Positions 1-5,653 are shown, counted from the first letter of the stretch. The stretch: 10,205 nt of DNA from Pyramidobacter sp. (GCA_016286835.1 JAEEUD010000040.1:1-10205), one strand, 5' to 3'. Program-made: numbers and translations. Notes: generated by a model not told the origin, from the letters alone.

Positions 1-430
1 AAGGGTACACAGCGGCGGCCGAAGGCGGACGGTTTTCAATCTGCACAGTGGCCGTCTGCATTTCGCCGCTTGCCAGAGCCTGATTGACCTTGACGGCCAG
101 TTCGGGTGTGATGCGGCTGCCGGGCGATCCCTGGATCTTGATGCCGTTCGGGCCGGCGATGGCGATCCAGCCGGGCACGGGCGGTCCGACGGTGAGCATT
201 TTCAGAAACAGGCCCATGCGGCGGTGCCGCTGCAGCGGCGTCTCCGTCGAGGAGCCGCTTTCATCGCGGACGATCCCGCGCGCCAGAGTCTGCGAGTAGC
301 GCTCGGCCATCTTCACCATCGCGTCCCGCTGCGCGTAAAGCCCGCGTGTGGAGAAGATCAGCGCCGAGAGGACGGGCACGAGGATGATCATCAGCAGGAC
401 GGGCAGCAGCCAGCGGCGCTTTTTCATCAT
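1..430 (-). CDS. Probable sensor histidine kinase, N-terminal part only (runs off the window)
   Basis: An open minus-strand frame starts at the ATG at 430-428 and stays open to the window edge, giving about 143 residues. After MMKKRR comes one hydrophobic stretch (about residues 7-28, WLLPVLLMIILVPVLSALIF) that acts as a signal anchor or first membrane span. A soluble segment follows (about residues 29-143, including TLARGIVRDE and GWIAIAGPNGIKIQG), which would lie outside the cytoplasm. No second membrane span, HAMP or kinase domain is reached. The start codon overlaps the stop of the upstream response regulator as ATGA, so the two are probably translationally coupled. Calling it a histidine kinase rests on this pairing and on the topology, not on any visible catalytic motif; another membrane-bound sensor is possible. 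A second ATG directly after the first (427-425) is an equally good start. Confidence 0.65.
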   Translation of the reverse strand, partial: MMKKRRWLLPVLLMIILVPVLSALIFSTRGLYAQRDAMVKMAERYSQTLARGIVRDESGSSTETPLQRHRRMGLFLKMLTVGPPVPGWIAIAGPNGIKIQGSPGSRITPELAVKVNQALASGEMQTATVQIENRPPSAAAVYP

Positions 431-1077
431 GCGGGCAGCTCTCCTTCAAGCAGCTCGTCGATGAGCAGGACGCCTTTTTTCAGCGCGATGATCAGTGCTT
501 CCGTCTTGTTCTTGGCGCCGAACTTGGTGTAGACCGAGGACAGGTGCGCCTGCACGGTGCGCTCCGTGATCGCCAGCTTTGCCGCAACTTCCTTGACGGG
601 AAAGCCTTTTGACGACAGCAGCAGTACCTCGCGTTCGCGCGGGGAGAGCGGCGCCATCTTGTGCGCGCCTTCTTCATCGACGGAATTGGCGATGCACGAG
701 TCGAGATAGATGCCGCCGCCGATCACCGTTTGCAGCGCCTGCGTCAGTTCCATCACCGCTGATGTCTTGACGATGAAGCCGCGCGCGCCGGCAGAGAGAG
801 CGGCGACGATGTAGGGCTGGGCGTTGTAGGCCGTGAGCATGATGACCCTGGTGGGCAGCTTTTCCTCGTGCACCCGGCGGGCCACGGAGATGCCGTCCAT
901 CTCCGGCATACGGATGTCGAGCAGGGCCACGTCGGGCGCGTAGCTTTCGATCATCTTCAGGGCTTCCTTGCCGTCGCTGGCGGAGCCGAGCAGGCGCAGC
1001 CCTTCTTCTTCGTTGATCAGCGCTTCCAGCCCTGCGCGCGTGAGCGGGTGGTCATCGGCCAGTACGATCGAGATCAT
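427..1077 (-). CDS. NarL/FixJ-family two-component response regulator
   Basis: This 216-residue protein has the usual length and layout of the LuxR-tailed response regulators. The receiver domain (about 1-120) shows the acidic pair D8-D9, the phospho-acceptor D54 in LLDIRMPEMDG, T82 and the conserved K104. A linker leads to a C-terminal LuxR-type helix-turn-helix (about 142-205): the start LSPREREVLLL (144-154) and the recognition region KEVAAKLAITERTVQAHLSS (162-181) are typical. It should bind DNA as a dimer when phosphorylated. The ATG is preceded by a perfect AAGGAGGA (1085-1092) seven bases away. It is first in an operon with the downstream membrane protein, from a promoter at 1116-1144. 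It is transcribed divergently from the exported-protein cluster, a common arrangement for a regulator and its targets. The signal it answers cannot be read from sequence. Confidence 0.93.
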   Translation of the reverse strand: MISIVLADDHPLTRAGLEALINEEEGLRLLGSASDGKEALKMIESYAPDVALLDIRMPEMDGISVARRVHEEKLPTRVIMLTAYNAQPYIVAALSAGARGFIVKTSAVMELTQALQTVIGGGIYLDSCIANSVDEEGAHKMAPLSPREREVLLLSSKGFPVKEVAAKLAITERTVQAHLSSVYTKFGAKNKTEALIIALKKGVLLIDELLEGELPA

Positions 1078-1115
1078 GATTCTTTCCTCCTTGATGATTG
1101 GCGTGGAACGCGTCT

Positions 1116-1144
1116 ATTGTATCGCCGCGGCGCGATTCTGTGAA
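1116..1144 (-). promoter_or_regulatory. Sigma70-type promoter for the two-component operon
   Basis: Read on the minus strand, TTCACA (1144-1139) and TACAAT (1121-1116) are separated by exactly 17 bases. Each differs from consensus at one position. The start of transcription would be near 1109, giving a leader of about 30 bases before the regulator ATG. Confidence 0.6.
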
Positions 1145-1169
1145 TGAACAATTTTGCCTTTTCGCGGTT

Positions 1170-1209
1170 TTGGAGAAATCTTCAAGCAAAAAATCGGTGT
1201 TTTCTCCAA
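1170..1209. promoter_or_regulatory. 9-bp inverted repeat, candidate operator between divergent operons
   Basis: TTGGAGAAA (1170-1178) and TTTCTCCAA (1201-1209) are perfect inverted repeats with a 22-base spacer. The arms are centred 31 bp apart, about three helical turns, so both would face the same side of DNA. The site lies upstream of the -35 box of the regulator promoter and directly abuts a candidate -35 for the opposite direction. Its role as a binding site, possibly for the adjacent response regulator, is inference. Confidence 0.4.
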
Positions 1210-1238
1210 TGGGCAGAGCCCGTCTTTTCGGTTATACT
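1210..1238 (+). promoter_or_regulatory. Candidate upstream promoter of the exported-protein cluster
   Basis: TGGGCA (1210-1215, 4 of 6 consensus) and TATACT (1233-1238, 5 of 6) are 17 bases apart. The -35 box touches the right arm of the inverted repeat at 1201-1209. That is where an activator contacting RNA polymerase would sit, and a weak -35 is common in activated promoters. Confidence 0.35.
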
Positions 1239-1287
1239 TTGGCCACGTTCGGGAGAGAAGATCAAACGAGCGCTTTCAGATAAGCTG

Positions 1288-1296
1288 TGTTATAAT
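1288..1296 (+). promoter_or_regulatory. Extended -10 promoter of the exported-protein cluster
   Basis: TGTTATAAT (1288-1296) is a perfect -10 with the upstream TG of an extended -10 element. No good -35 box is visible at 16-18 bases. Transcription would start near 1303, just ahead of the ribosome site AGGAGGT (1307-1313). That leaves a very short leader, so the more upstream candidate at 1210-1238 may also be used. Confidence 0.5.
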
Positions 1297-1321
1297 TTAA
1301 AAACTCAGGAGGTATTTGAAA

Positions 1322-1948
1322 ATGAAAAAGAACCGTCTGATCCTCAGCGGACTTGCGGTTGCCCTGCTCGGAGCTTCCGCCGCGTTTGCCGCGCCGCACA
1401 TGGGCGGCTTCGGTCCCCGTCCTCACGGCGGCCCGGGAATGGCGGCTCACTCGCATGAACAGCGCGAGATGAAGCGCATCCCCGACGGCGCGCCCGAGGA
1501 GATCAAGACCGCGTATAAGGAAATGCGCAGCCTGCGCCGCGACCTGAACCTCGAGCTTCGCAAGGATTCTCCCGATGCCGCCAAGGCAATGGAGATGCTG
1601 AAAAAGTCCGAGGAACTGCACATGAAGGTGCGCGAATGGGAAGTGAAGCAGATCCTTGAAGGCAACGCTCCCAAGCCGCGCGCGCCGCGCCCCGGCTTTG
1701 ATCCCAAAGGCCGCAGGCCCGGCTTTGGCCCCGCTCCGTTCGGACGCCCGCAGGGCGGCAGCTTCGTTCCGCCTCCGATGATGTGGTGGACGCCGTACGG
1801 TTTCCAGATGATGCCCATGCCGCGCCCCGGTTTCGGCCCCAAACCTCACTGCCATTGCGGCATGAACGGCCACGGTCCGCACGGCCCTGCCGCAGAAGCT
1901 CCGGAACAGGTCCCCGCGCCTGAGAAGTCCGAAGACGCCAAGCTGTAA
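1322..1948 (+). CDS. Exported Spy/CpxP-like protein with Gly/Pro/His-rich ends
   Basis: This 208-residue protein has a clear signal peptide with cleavage after AFA (residue 23). The mature protein has three parts. A Gly/Pro/His segment (24-48) comes first. A charged helical segment (about 57-113, with LRRDLNLELRKDSPDAAKAM) follows; its pattern recalls the periplasmic Spy/CpxP/ZraP group of LTxxQ chaperones and metal-responsive proteins. Last is a low-complexity tail with three RPGF(G/D)P repeats, several Met-rich patches and HCHCGMNGHGPH (176-187). The Cys and His residues there could bind metal. The ATG at 1322 is chosen because AGGAGGT lies eight bases upstream; the in-frame TTG at 1316 is too close to it. 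It is the first gene of a cluster of similar exported proteins, divergent from a response regulator. The family assignment is by resemblance only; no LTxxQ motif is obvious. Export is near certain, function unproven. Confidence 0.75.
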   Translation: MKKNRLILSGLAVALLGASAAFAAPHMGGFGPRPHGGPGMAAHSHEQREMKRIPDGAPEEIKTAYKEMRSLRRDLNLELRKDSPDAAKAMEMLKKSEELHMKVREWEVKQILEGNAPKPRAPRPGFDPKGRRPGFGPAPFGRPQGGSFVPPPMMWWTPYGFQMMPMPRPGFGPKPHCHCGMNGHGPHGPAAEAPEQVPAPEKSEDAKL

Positions 1949-1996
1949 CGCCTGCGAACGATCGTTTCGCGCAAAGGCGATGGATTCATGACGAAA

Positions 1997-2029
1997 GGAA
2001 AGCCGGATCGCTTGGGCTTTCCGGCTTTC
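1997..2029 (+). other. Stem-loop in front of the second exported-protein gene
   Basis: GAAAGCCGGA (1998-2007) pairs perfectly with TCCGGCTTTC (2020-2029) around a 12-base loop. GGAAAGCC (1997-2004) can instead pair with GGCTTTCC (2015-2022). No T-run follows, so it is not a classic terminator. It ends three bases before the ribosome site AAAGGA (2032-2037) and could protect the mRNA or tune the ratio of the two proteins. Confidence 0.5.
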
Positions 2030-2047
2030 AGAAAGGATGAAGAAAAG

Positions 2048-2443
2048 ATGAAACTCTCTCGTATGCTGATCGCAACCGTGCTGATGGGAACTTTCGTGCT
2101 TTCGTCTCCCATGACGGCCCTGAACGCGGCCTATGCCGCCCCGCCCCGTATGGGCGGCGGTCCTGGAAGAGGCCCCGGCGGTCCCGGCGGCTATCGCCCT
2201 GCGCCTCCGCGCCACGGCCCGGGCGGTCCCAGAGGCTTCGGCCACGGTGGCCACGGATATCGGCCCGCGCCTCCGCCTCCTCCCCGTCACAAGCATAAGC
2301 ATAACGACGCCCTCGCCGTCGGCGGTGCGCTGCTGTTCCTCGGCCTGCTCGTCGGCGCTGCCAACAGCAATAACAACAATAATAACAACAACTACGATTA
2401 CAGCAACGAATACGACTACAACAGAGAGTACGACGGCAACTAA
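2048..2443 (+). CDS. Exported Gly/Pro/His-rich protein with C-terminal hydrophobic helix and Asn tract (paralog A)
   Basis: This 131-residue protein of no recognised family has a signal peptide (1-30, cleavage after AYA). A Gly/Pro/Arg/His-rich region (31-80) with many GGPGG-type steps follows. Then come a basic HKHKH cluster (81-85) and a hydrophobic segment DALAVGGALLFLGLLVGAA (87-105) with spaced glycines. The tail is polar, starting NS, then eight Asn in a row (108-115) and Tyr/Asp/Glu/Asn residues to the end. The order signal peptide, low-complexity Gly/Pro/His, basic His cluster, glycine-rich hydrophobic segment is repeated in the next gene, so the two are paralogs. The hydrophobic segment could anchor it in a membrane or mediate oligomerisation. 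The ATG at 2048 follows AAAGGA with 10 bases; the in-frame ATG at 1988 would place the signal peptide 20 residues inside and lies upstream of the stem-loop. No separate promoter is visible, so it is probably cotranscribed with the gene before it. Confidence 0.75.
   Translation: MKLSRMLIATVLMGTFVLSSPMTALNAAYAAPPRMGGGPGRGPGGPGGYRPAPPRHGPGGPRGFGHGGHGYRPAPPPPPRHKHKHNDALAVGGALLFLGLLVGAANSNNNNNNNNYDYSNEYDYNREYDGN
2369..2392 (+). repeat. AAY trinucleotide tract encoding eight asparagines
   Basis: Eight consecutive AAT/AAC codons sit in the tail of the paralog A gene, in a region otherwise GC-rich. The mixture of AAT and AAC makes it an imperfect microsatellite. Slippage would change protein length in whole codons. 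Confidence 0.8.
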
Positions 2444-2457
2444 AATGGATCAGGCGT

Positions 2458-2487
2458 CAGCACTCTTGTCGTAACACAAGGATGCTG
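2458..2487 (+). other. Imperfect stem-loop in front of the third exported-protein gene
   Basis: CAGCA (2458-2462) and CTTGT (2465-2469) pair with TGCTG (2483-2487) and ACAAG (2476-2480). They are interrupted by a two-base step holding one mismatch and one T-G pair. The loop is six bases. A C-run rather than a T-run follows, so termination is unlikely to be efficient. The position matches that of the stem-loop before the preceding gene. Confidence 0.4.
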
Positions 2488-2532
2488 TCCCCCCGACTGA
2501 TTTTGACGATTCTGAAAGGAGGAAACACATTC

Positions 2533-2916
2533 ATGAGTAAGAAGCTCCTCGTTCTCGTCCTCGCGATCGTTGCGGCCTCGGTCGTGCTCAGCGCCGTGCC
2601 CTCGTTCGCAGCGCCCGGCAAGGCAGCCGGAGCTCACGTGCTGTCGGCGCGTCACGGCCACGGTCCCGGCCCGGGCTTCCGTCGCGGTCCCGGACCCGGC
2701 TTCCATCGCGGCCCCGCTTTCCGCCCCGGACCGCATCGTTTCGGTCCTCCGCCCCGCCGCTATGCTCCGCCGCCGTCACGTTATTACCGCTACGGACCTC
2801 CCGGCCCGCCTCCGCGCCGCTGGGGATACCGTCATCACCGCCACCATCACGATGACCTGGCTGCCGCGGGCGCGCTGTTCCTGCTCGGCGCGATCATCGC
2901 CGGCGCAAGCAACTGA
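2533..2916 (+). CDS. Exported Gly/Pro/His/Arg-rich protein with C-terminal hydrophobic helix (paralog B)
   Basis: This 127-residue protein has a signal peptide (1-26, cleavage after SFA). A mature low-complexity region follows (27-99), rich in Gly, Pro, Arg, His and Tyr with repeats such as GPGPGFRRGPGPGFHRGP. A basic His cluster RHHRHHHDD (100-108) leads into the hydrophobic end LAAAGALFLLGAIIAGASN (109-127). The hydrophobic end and its His-Asp lead-in match the preceding gene product, which shows common descent. Unlike paralog A it lacks the Asn/Tyr/Asp tail and stops right after the helix. The ATG at 2533 has AAAGGAGG (2515-2522) ten bases upstream; an in-frame ATG at 2482 lacks such a site and lies in the stem-loop. 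It is the last gene of the cluster before a terminator. The family is not recognised; an envelope location is near certain, the role unknown. Confidence 0.75.
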   Translation: MSKKLLVLVLAIVAASVVLSAVPSFAAPGKAAGAHVLSARHGHGPGPGFRRGPGPGFHRGPAFRPGPHRFGPPPRRYAPPPSRYYRYGPPGPPPRRWGYRHHRHHHDDLAAAGALFLLGAIIAGASN

Positions 2917-2927
2917 CTTTTAAAATA

Positions 2928-2966
2928 CAGGCTTCCGATGGAAGAATGTCGGAAGCCTGCTCTTTG
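2928..2966 (+). terminator. Rho-independent-like terminator after the exported-protein cluster
   Basis: CAGGCTTCCGA (2928-2938) and TCGGAAGCCTG (2949-2959) form a perfect 11-bp stem with a 10-base loop. The tail CTCTTTG is only moderately T-rich. The end of the tail overlaps the -35 box of the next promoter. Confidence 0.7.
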
Positions 2967-2992
2967 CGTTTGGTAATTTTCTTTGCTATAAT
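2964..2992 (+). promoter_or_regulatory. Promoter of the OmpH/Skp-like gene
   Basis: TTGCGT (2964-2969) and a perfect TATAAT (2987-2992) are 17 bases apart, with TGC directly before the -10 box (extended -10). Transcription would start near 2999, giving a leader of about 34 bases. Confidence 0.7.
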
Positions 2993-3032
2993 GCCTATCA
3001 TGTATTACTATTTTTTTAAGGAGGAAACACCG

Positions 3033-3563
3033 TTGAAAAAGTTTAAGTTTGTTGCCGTTCTGTCCGTCCTTTCCCTTGCCTTTGCCGCTGCCGCGTTTGC
3101 CGCCGATTACGGAGTCATCGACGTGCAGAAGATCTTCAACGAGTCCGCGCCCGGCAAGGCTGCCGCGGCCCACATGCAGGAAGTGCAGAAGATCCTTCAG
3201 AAGGGCATGGACGACGTGCTCGCCATGCACAAGGGACAGGAGAACACGCCCCAGGCGCAGCAGGCTATCGCCGAAGCGCAGCAGCTTCTTAACCGTCAGC
3301 TGGCTGTCGAGCAGCAGGCCACCAACGCCGTGATGGAGCGTGAACTGCGCGAGGCTGTGTCCGCATGGCTGAAGACCAACAAGAAAACCAAGATGATCCT
3401 CAGCAAGCAGCTCACGCTTGGCAACACCGGCGATATCGACTTCACCACCGGCGTCATGAAGGAAATGAACAAGCGCAAGCCCACGTTCCCTGCGCTGCCC
3501 AAAGTGACGATCAATCGTCCGGCTCCGGCTCCCGCGCCTGCGTCAGGCGAAGTGAAGAAGTAA
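3033..3563 (+). CDS. OmpH/Skp-family periplasmic chaperone
   Basis: This 176-residue protein has a signal peptide (1-23, cleavage after AFA). The mature start YGVIDVQKIFNESAPGKAAA (26-45) is the hallmark of the Skp/OmpH family. A long Gln/Ala-rich helical region (about 45-115) would form the coiled-coil tentacles of the trimer. The segment DIDFTTGVMKEMNKR (134-148) is the family's C-terminal strand and helix. A Pro/Ala tail PAPAPAPA (163-170) is an addition seen in some members. Skp holds unfolded outer-membrane proteins in the periplasm and passes them to the assembly machinery. The start is a TTG at 3033, chosen because AAGGAGG (3018-3024) lies eight bases upstream and the signal peptide then begins MKKFKF. 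Upstream in-frame ATGs at 2946 and 3000 have no ribosome site. The gene stands alone between its own promoter and a strong terminator, not in the bamA-skp-lpxD order of many diderms. Confidence 0.88.
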   Translation: MKKFKFVAVLSVLSLAFAAAAFAADYGVIDVQKIFNESAPGKAAAAHMQEVQKILQKGMDDVLAMHKGQENTPQAQQAIAEAQQLLNRQLAVEQQATNAVMERELREAVSAWLKTNKKTKMILSKQLTLGNTGDIDFTTGVMKEMNKRKPTFPALPKVTINRPAPAPAPASGEVKK

Positions 3564-3577
3564 CCGCATGCAATTAT

Positions 3578-3616
3578 TCCCCGAAACGGCCTTTTCTGCC
3601 GCTTCGGGGATTTTTT
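3578..3616 (+). terminator. Rho-independent terminator after the OmpH/Skp-like gene
   Basis: CCCCGAA (3579-3585) pairs with TTCGGGG (3603-3609). After one A-C mismatch, CGGC (3587-3590) pairs with GCCG (3598-3601) around a 7-base loop. A run of six T (3611-3616) follows one base later. Confidence 0.9.
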
Positions 3617-3624
3617 CTGTCATC

Positions 3625-3654
3625 GTGAAAAGAAGGCGGAAATTCCGCTATAAT
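3625..3654 (+). promoter_or_regulatory. Promoter of the PLP-enzyme/amidase operon
   Basis: A perfect TATAAT (3649-3654) has GTGAAA (3625-3630, 4 of 6 to TTGACA) 18 bases upstream. Transcription would start near 3661, followed by the ribosome site AGGAGGT (3681-3687). Confidence 0.6.
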
Positions 3655-3692
3655 GATCATCGAACCGCACAACTCTTCTCAGGAGGTCTCCC

Positions 3693-4799
3693 ATGAAGTA
3701 CACCGAACTCGATACGCCTGCGCTTTTGATCGACCGCGAAGTGATGATGAAAAACATCCGCTCCATGCAGGCGCACGCTGTGCGTTGCGGCGTCTCCCTG
3801 CGTCCGCACACAAAGACGCACAAGATGCCCGCGCTCGCCAGACTGCAGTGCGAAGCCGGCGCGCGCGGCATCGCCGTGGCGAAGATCGGCGAAGCCGAGG
3901 TGATGGCCGCAAACGGTCTGAATGACATTTTCATCGCCAACGAGCCCGTCGGCGAGATCAAAATGGCCCGGCTCCGCAAGCTGGCTGAAACGATCGACAT
4001 TTCCTGGGGTATCGACTGCCCTGAACACGTCGAGGCGGCCGAAAAAGCTTTTGTCGGCAGCGAGAAAAAAGCCGAAGTCCTGATCGAGATCGAGGTGGGC
4101 GAAAACCGCAGCGGCATCATCGAGGAACACGATTTTCTGAACCTGCTTGCGGCGCTCAAGAACGCGCCGCACGTGCACCTGAAAGGCGTCTTTTCGCACG
4201 ACGGCAACAGCTATTCCGCTCCCAGCCTCGAAGAGTGCGGCCGCACGTTCGTCGGATCGCAGAAGCGCACGCTGCGCTTCGTGCAGCTGGCGCGCGAGAA
4301 CGGCTTTGAGTGCGGAACTGTCAGTATCGGCTCGACGCCGTCGCTGATGCACGATTTCCCGATCCTGCCCGGCATCACCGAGTTCCGCCCGGGAACGTAT
4401 ATCTTCATGGACGCGTCGATGGCGGCGGCCGCCGGCACTCTCGAACACTGCGCCGCCACCGTGCTGGCGACGGTCATCAGCCGTCCCACGCCCGAGCGCG
4501 TCATCCTCGACGTGGGGGCCAAAGGCATCACGATGCAGAGCCGCACGAAAGGCATCACCGCCACGCCCGGCTTGGGCACGATCAAGGGCTGGCCGGGCGT
4601 CCATATCCACGCCGTCTATGACGAACACGCCATCATCTACAGCAAAGAGTTCCGTGACGGTGTGCGCATCGGCGATAAAGTCGAGATCATTCCCGTACAC
4701 ATCTGCCCGACGGTCAATCTTCAGGAGACGGCTTATCTCGTCTCAGATGGCGAGGTCGTCGAAGAGATCCCCGTGCTTTGCCGCGGCAAGCTCAGATAG
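3693..4799 (+). CDS. D-threonine aldolase/D-serine dehydratase-family PLP enzyme
   Basis: This 368-residue protein is a full-length member of the fold-type III (alanine-racemase-like) PLP family that includes D-threonine aldolase and eukaryotic-type D-serine dehydratase (DSD1). The N-terminal barrel begins YTELDTPALLIDREVM and carries RPHTKTHK (37-44), whose first lysine, K41, is the expected PLP Schiff-base residue. EVGENRSGI (134-142) and IGSTPS (212-217) fit cofactor phosphate contacts. TEFRPGTYIFMD (229-240) is another family signature. The C-terminal domain ends with HICPTVN (336-342), where H336 and C338 match the metal ligands (Zn or Mn) of the family. The enzyme should cleave or dehydrate a D-beta-hydroxy amino acid: D-threonine to glycine and acetaldehyde, or D-serine to pyruvate and ammonia. 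Sequence alone does not decide which. A Nit2-like amidase follows after 14 bases. AGGAGGT five bases upstream supports the start. Confidence 0.88.
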   Translation: MKYTELDTPALLIDREVMMKNIRSMQAHAVRCGVSLRPHTKTHKMPALARLQCEAGARGIAVAKIGEAEVMAANGLNDIFIANEPVGEIKMARLRKLAETIDISWGIDCPEHVEAAEKAFVGSEKKAEVLIEIEVGENRSGIIEEHDFLNLLAALKNAPHVHLKGVFSHDGNSYSAPSLEECGRTFVGSQKRTLRFVQLARENGFECGTVSIGSTPSLMHDFPILPGITEFRPGTYIFMDASMAAAAGTLEHCAATVLATVISRPTPERVILDVGAKGITMQSRTKGITATPGLGTIKGWPGVHIHAVYDEHAIIYSKEFRDGVRIGDKVEIIPVHICPTVNLQETAYLVSDGEVVEEIPVLCRGKLR

Positions 4800-4813
4800 A
4801 GGAGGCGGTTTTT

Positions 4814-5635
4814 ATGAAGGTCGCAGTGGTCCAGATGGGCGTTCGCGAGGACAAGTTTGAAAACATGTCCCGCGCCGCCGGTTTCGTCGCGCAAGCGGCG
4901 GCGAAAGGCGCGGATATCGTCGTGCTGCCTGAGATGTTCAACTGTCCGTATCAGACCAGGAACTTTCCGGTCTATGCCGAGAAAGCAGGCGGTGAGTGCT
5001 GGCAGATCCTGGCGGACGCGGCGCGTGACAGTCACGTATACCTTGTCGGCGGCTCCATCCCTGAGAGAGACGACGAGGGCAGAGTCTACAACACCTCGTT
5101 CGTCTTCGATCGGGCCGGAGATCAGATCGCCCGCTGTCGCAAGACCCACATGTTTGACATCGACGTGCCCGGAGGACAGCGCTTCAAGGAGTCGGAGACG
5201 CTCACTCCCGGCAGTGAGATCACAACGTTCGATACCGAGTTTGGGACGATGGGGCTGCTCATCTGCTACGATATCCGCTTCCCCGAGATGATGCGCGTCA
5301 TGGCCAACCGCGGTGCAAAAGTCGTCTTCGTGCCGGCCGCGTTCAATATGACCACCGGCCCTGCGCACTGGGAGCTCCTTTTCCGCTGCCGCGCGGCGGA
5401 TTACCAGCTCTTTACAGTCGGAGCAGCTCCGGCGCGGGACGAAAAAGGAGTCTACGTCTCCTACGCAAATTCCATCATCGTTTCCCCGTGGGGGAAAGTG
5501 CTCCTGCGTCTGGGGGCCGGTGAGGAGATCGGCCTCTACGACGTCAGCCTGGGCGAGGTCGATCGCGTCCGCACTCAACTGCCGCTGCGCAACCACTACA
5601 AGCCGGCGCTGTACGAAACGCAGGCGAAACTGTAG
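4814..5635 (+). CDS. Nit2-type omega-amidase (carbon-nitrogen hydrolase)
   Basis: This 273-residue cytoplasmic protein belongs to the nitrilase superfamily. The catalytic triad is visible as E40 in VVLPEMFNCPY, K110 in RCRKTHMFDIDVPGG and C151 in LLICYDIRFPE. Two stretches are typical of the Nit2/omega-amidase branch rather than of general amidases: CPYQTRNFPVYAEKAGG (44-60) and HMFDIDVPGGQRFKESETL (112-130). Omega-amidase hydrolyses alpha-ketoglutaramate and alpha-ketosuccinamate, the keto forms of glutamine and asparagine, to the keto acid and ammonia. The ATG at 4814 is preceded by AGGAGG (4800-4805) eight bases away; an in-frame ATG at 4778 lies inside the upstream gene and would add 12 residues before the conserved start MKVAVVQM. 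It is the second gene of a two-gene operon with the PLP enzyme and is followed by a terminator. Confidence 0.88.
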   Translation: MKVAVVQMGVREDKFENMSRAAGFVAQAAAKGADIVVLPEMFNCPYQTRNFPVYAEKAGGECWQILADAARDSHVYLVGGSIPERDDEGRVYNTSFVFDRAGDQIARCRKTHMFDIDVPGGQRFKESETLTPGSEITTFDTEFGTMGLLICYDIRFPEMMRVMANRGAKVVFVPAAFNMTTGPAHWELLFRCRAADYQLFTVGAAPARDEKGVYVSYANSIIVSPWGKVLLRLGAGEEIGLYDVSLGEVDRVRTQLPLRNHYKPALYETQAKL

Positions 5636-5653
5636 TCGTTTGTTCAAAACTTA

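Noticed and set aside
1950..1970. Palindrome AACGATCGTT (1957-1966) after the first exported-protein gene as a terminator
   Set aside because: The foldable stem is only about five base pairs with no T-run; it may be chance.
1262..2302. Minus-strand open frame of 346 codons opposite the exported-protein genes
   Set aside because: It is Arg/Ala/His-rich, has no domain and covers the promoter of the plus-strand cluster, whose genes have signal peptides and ribosome sites. It is a shadow frame.
3657..4700. Minus-strand open frame of 347 codons opposite the PLP enzyme
   Set aside because: The plus-strand protein carries the family's PLP and metal motifs throughout; the antisense frame has none.
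4733..5647. Minus-strand open frame of 304 codons opposite the omega-amidase
   Set aside because: The plus-strand frame has the full Glu-Lys-Cys triad and an ideal ribosome site; the antisense product is not protein-like.
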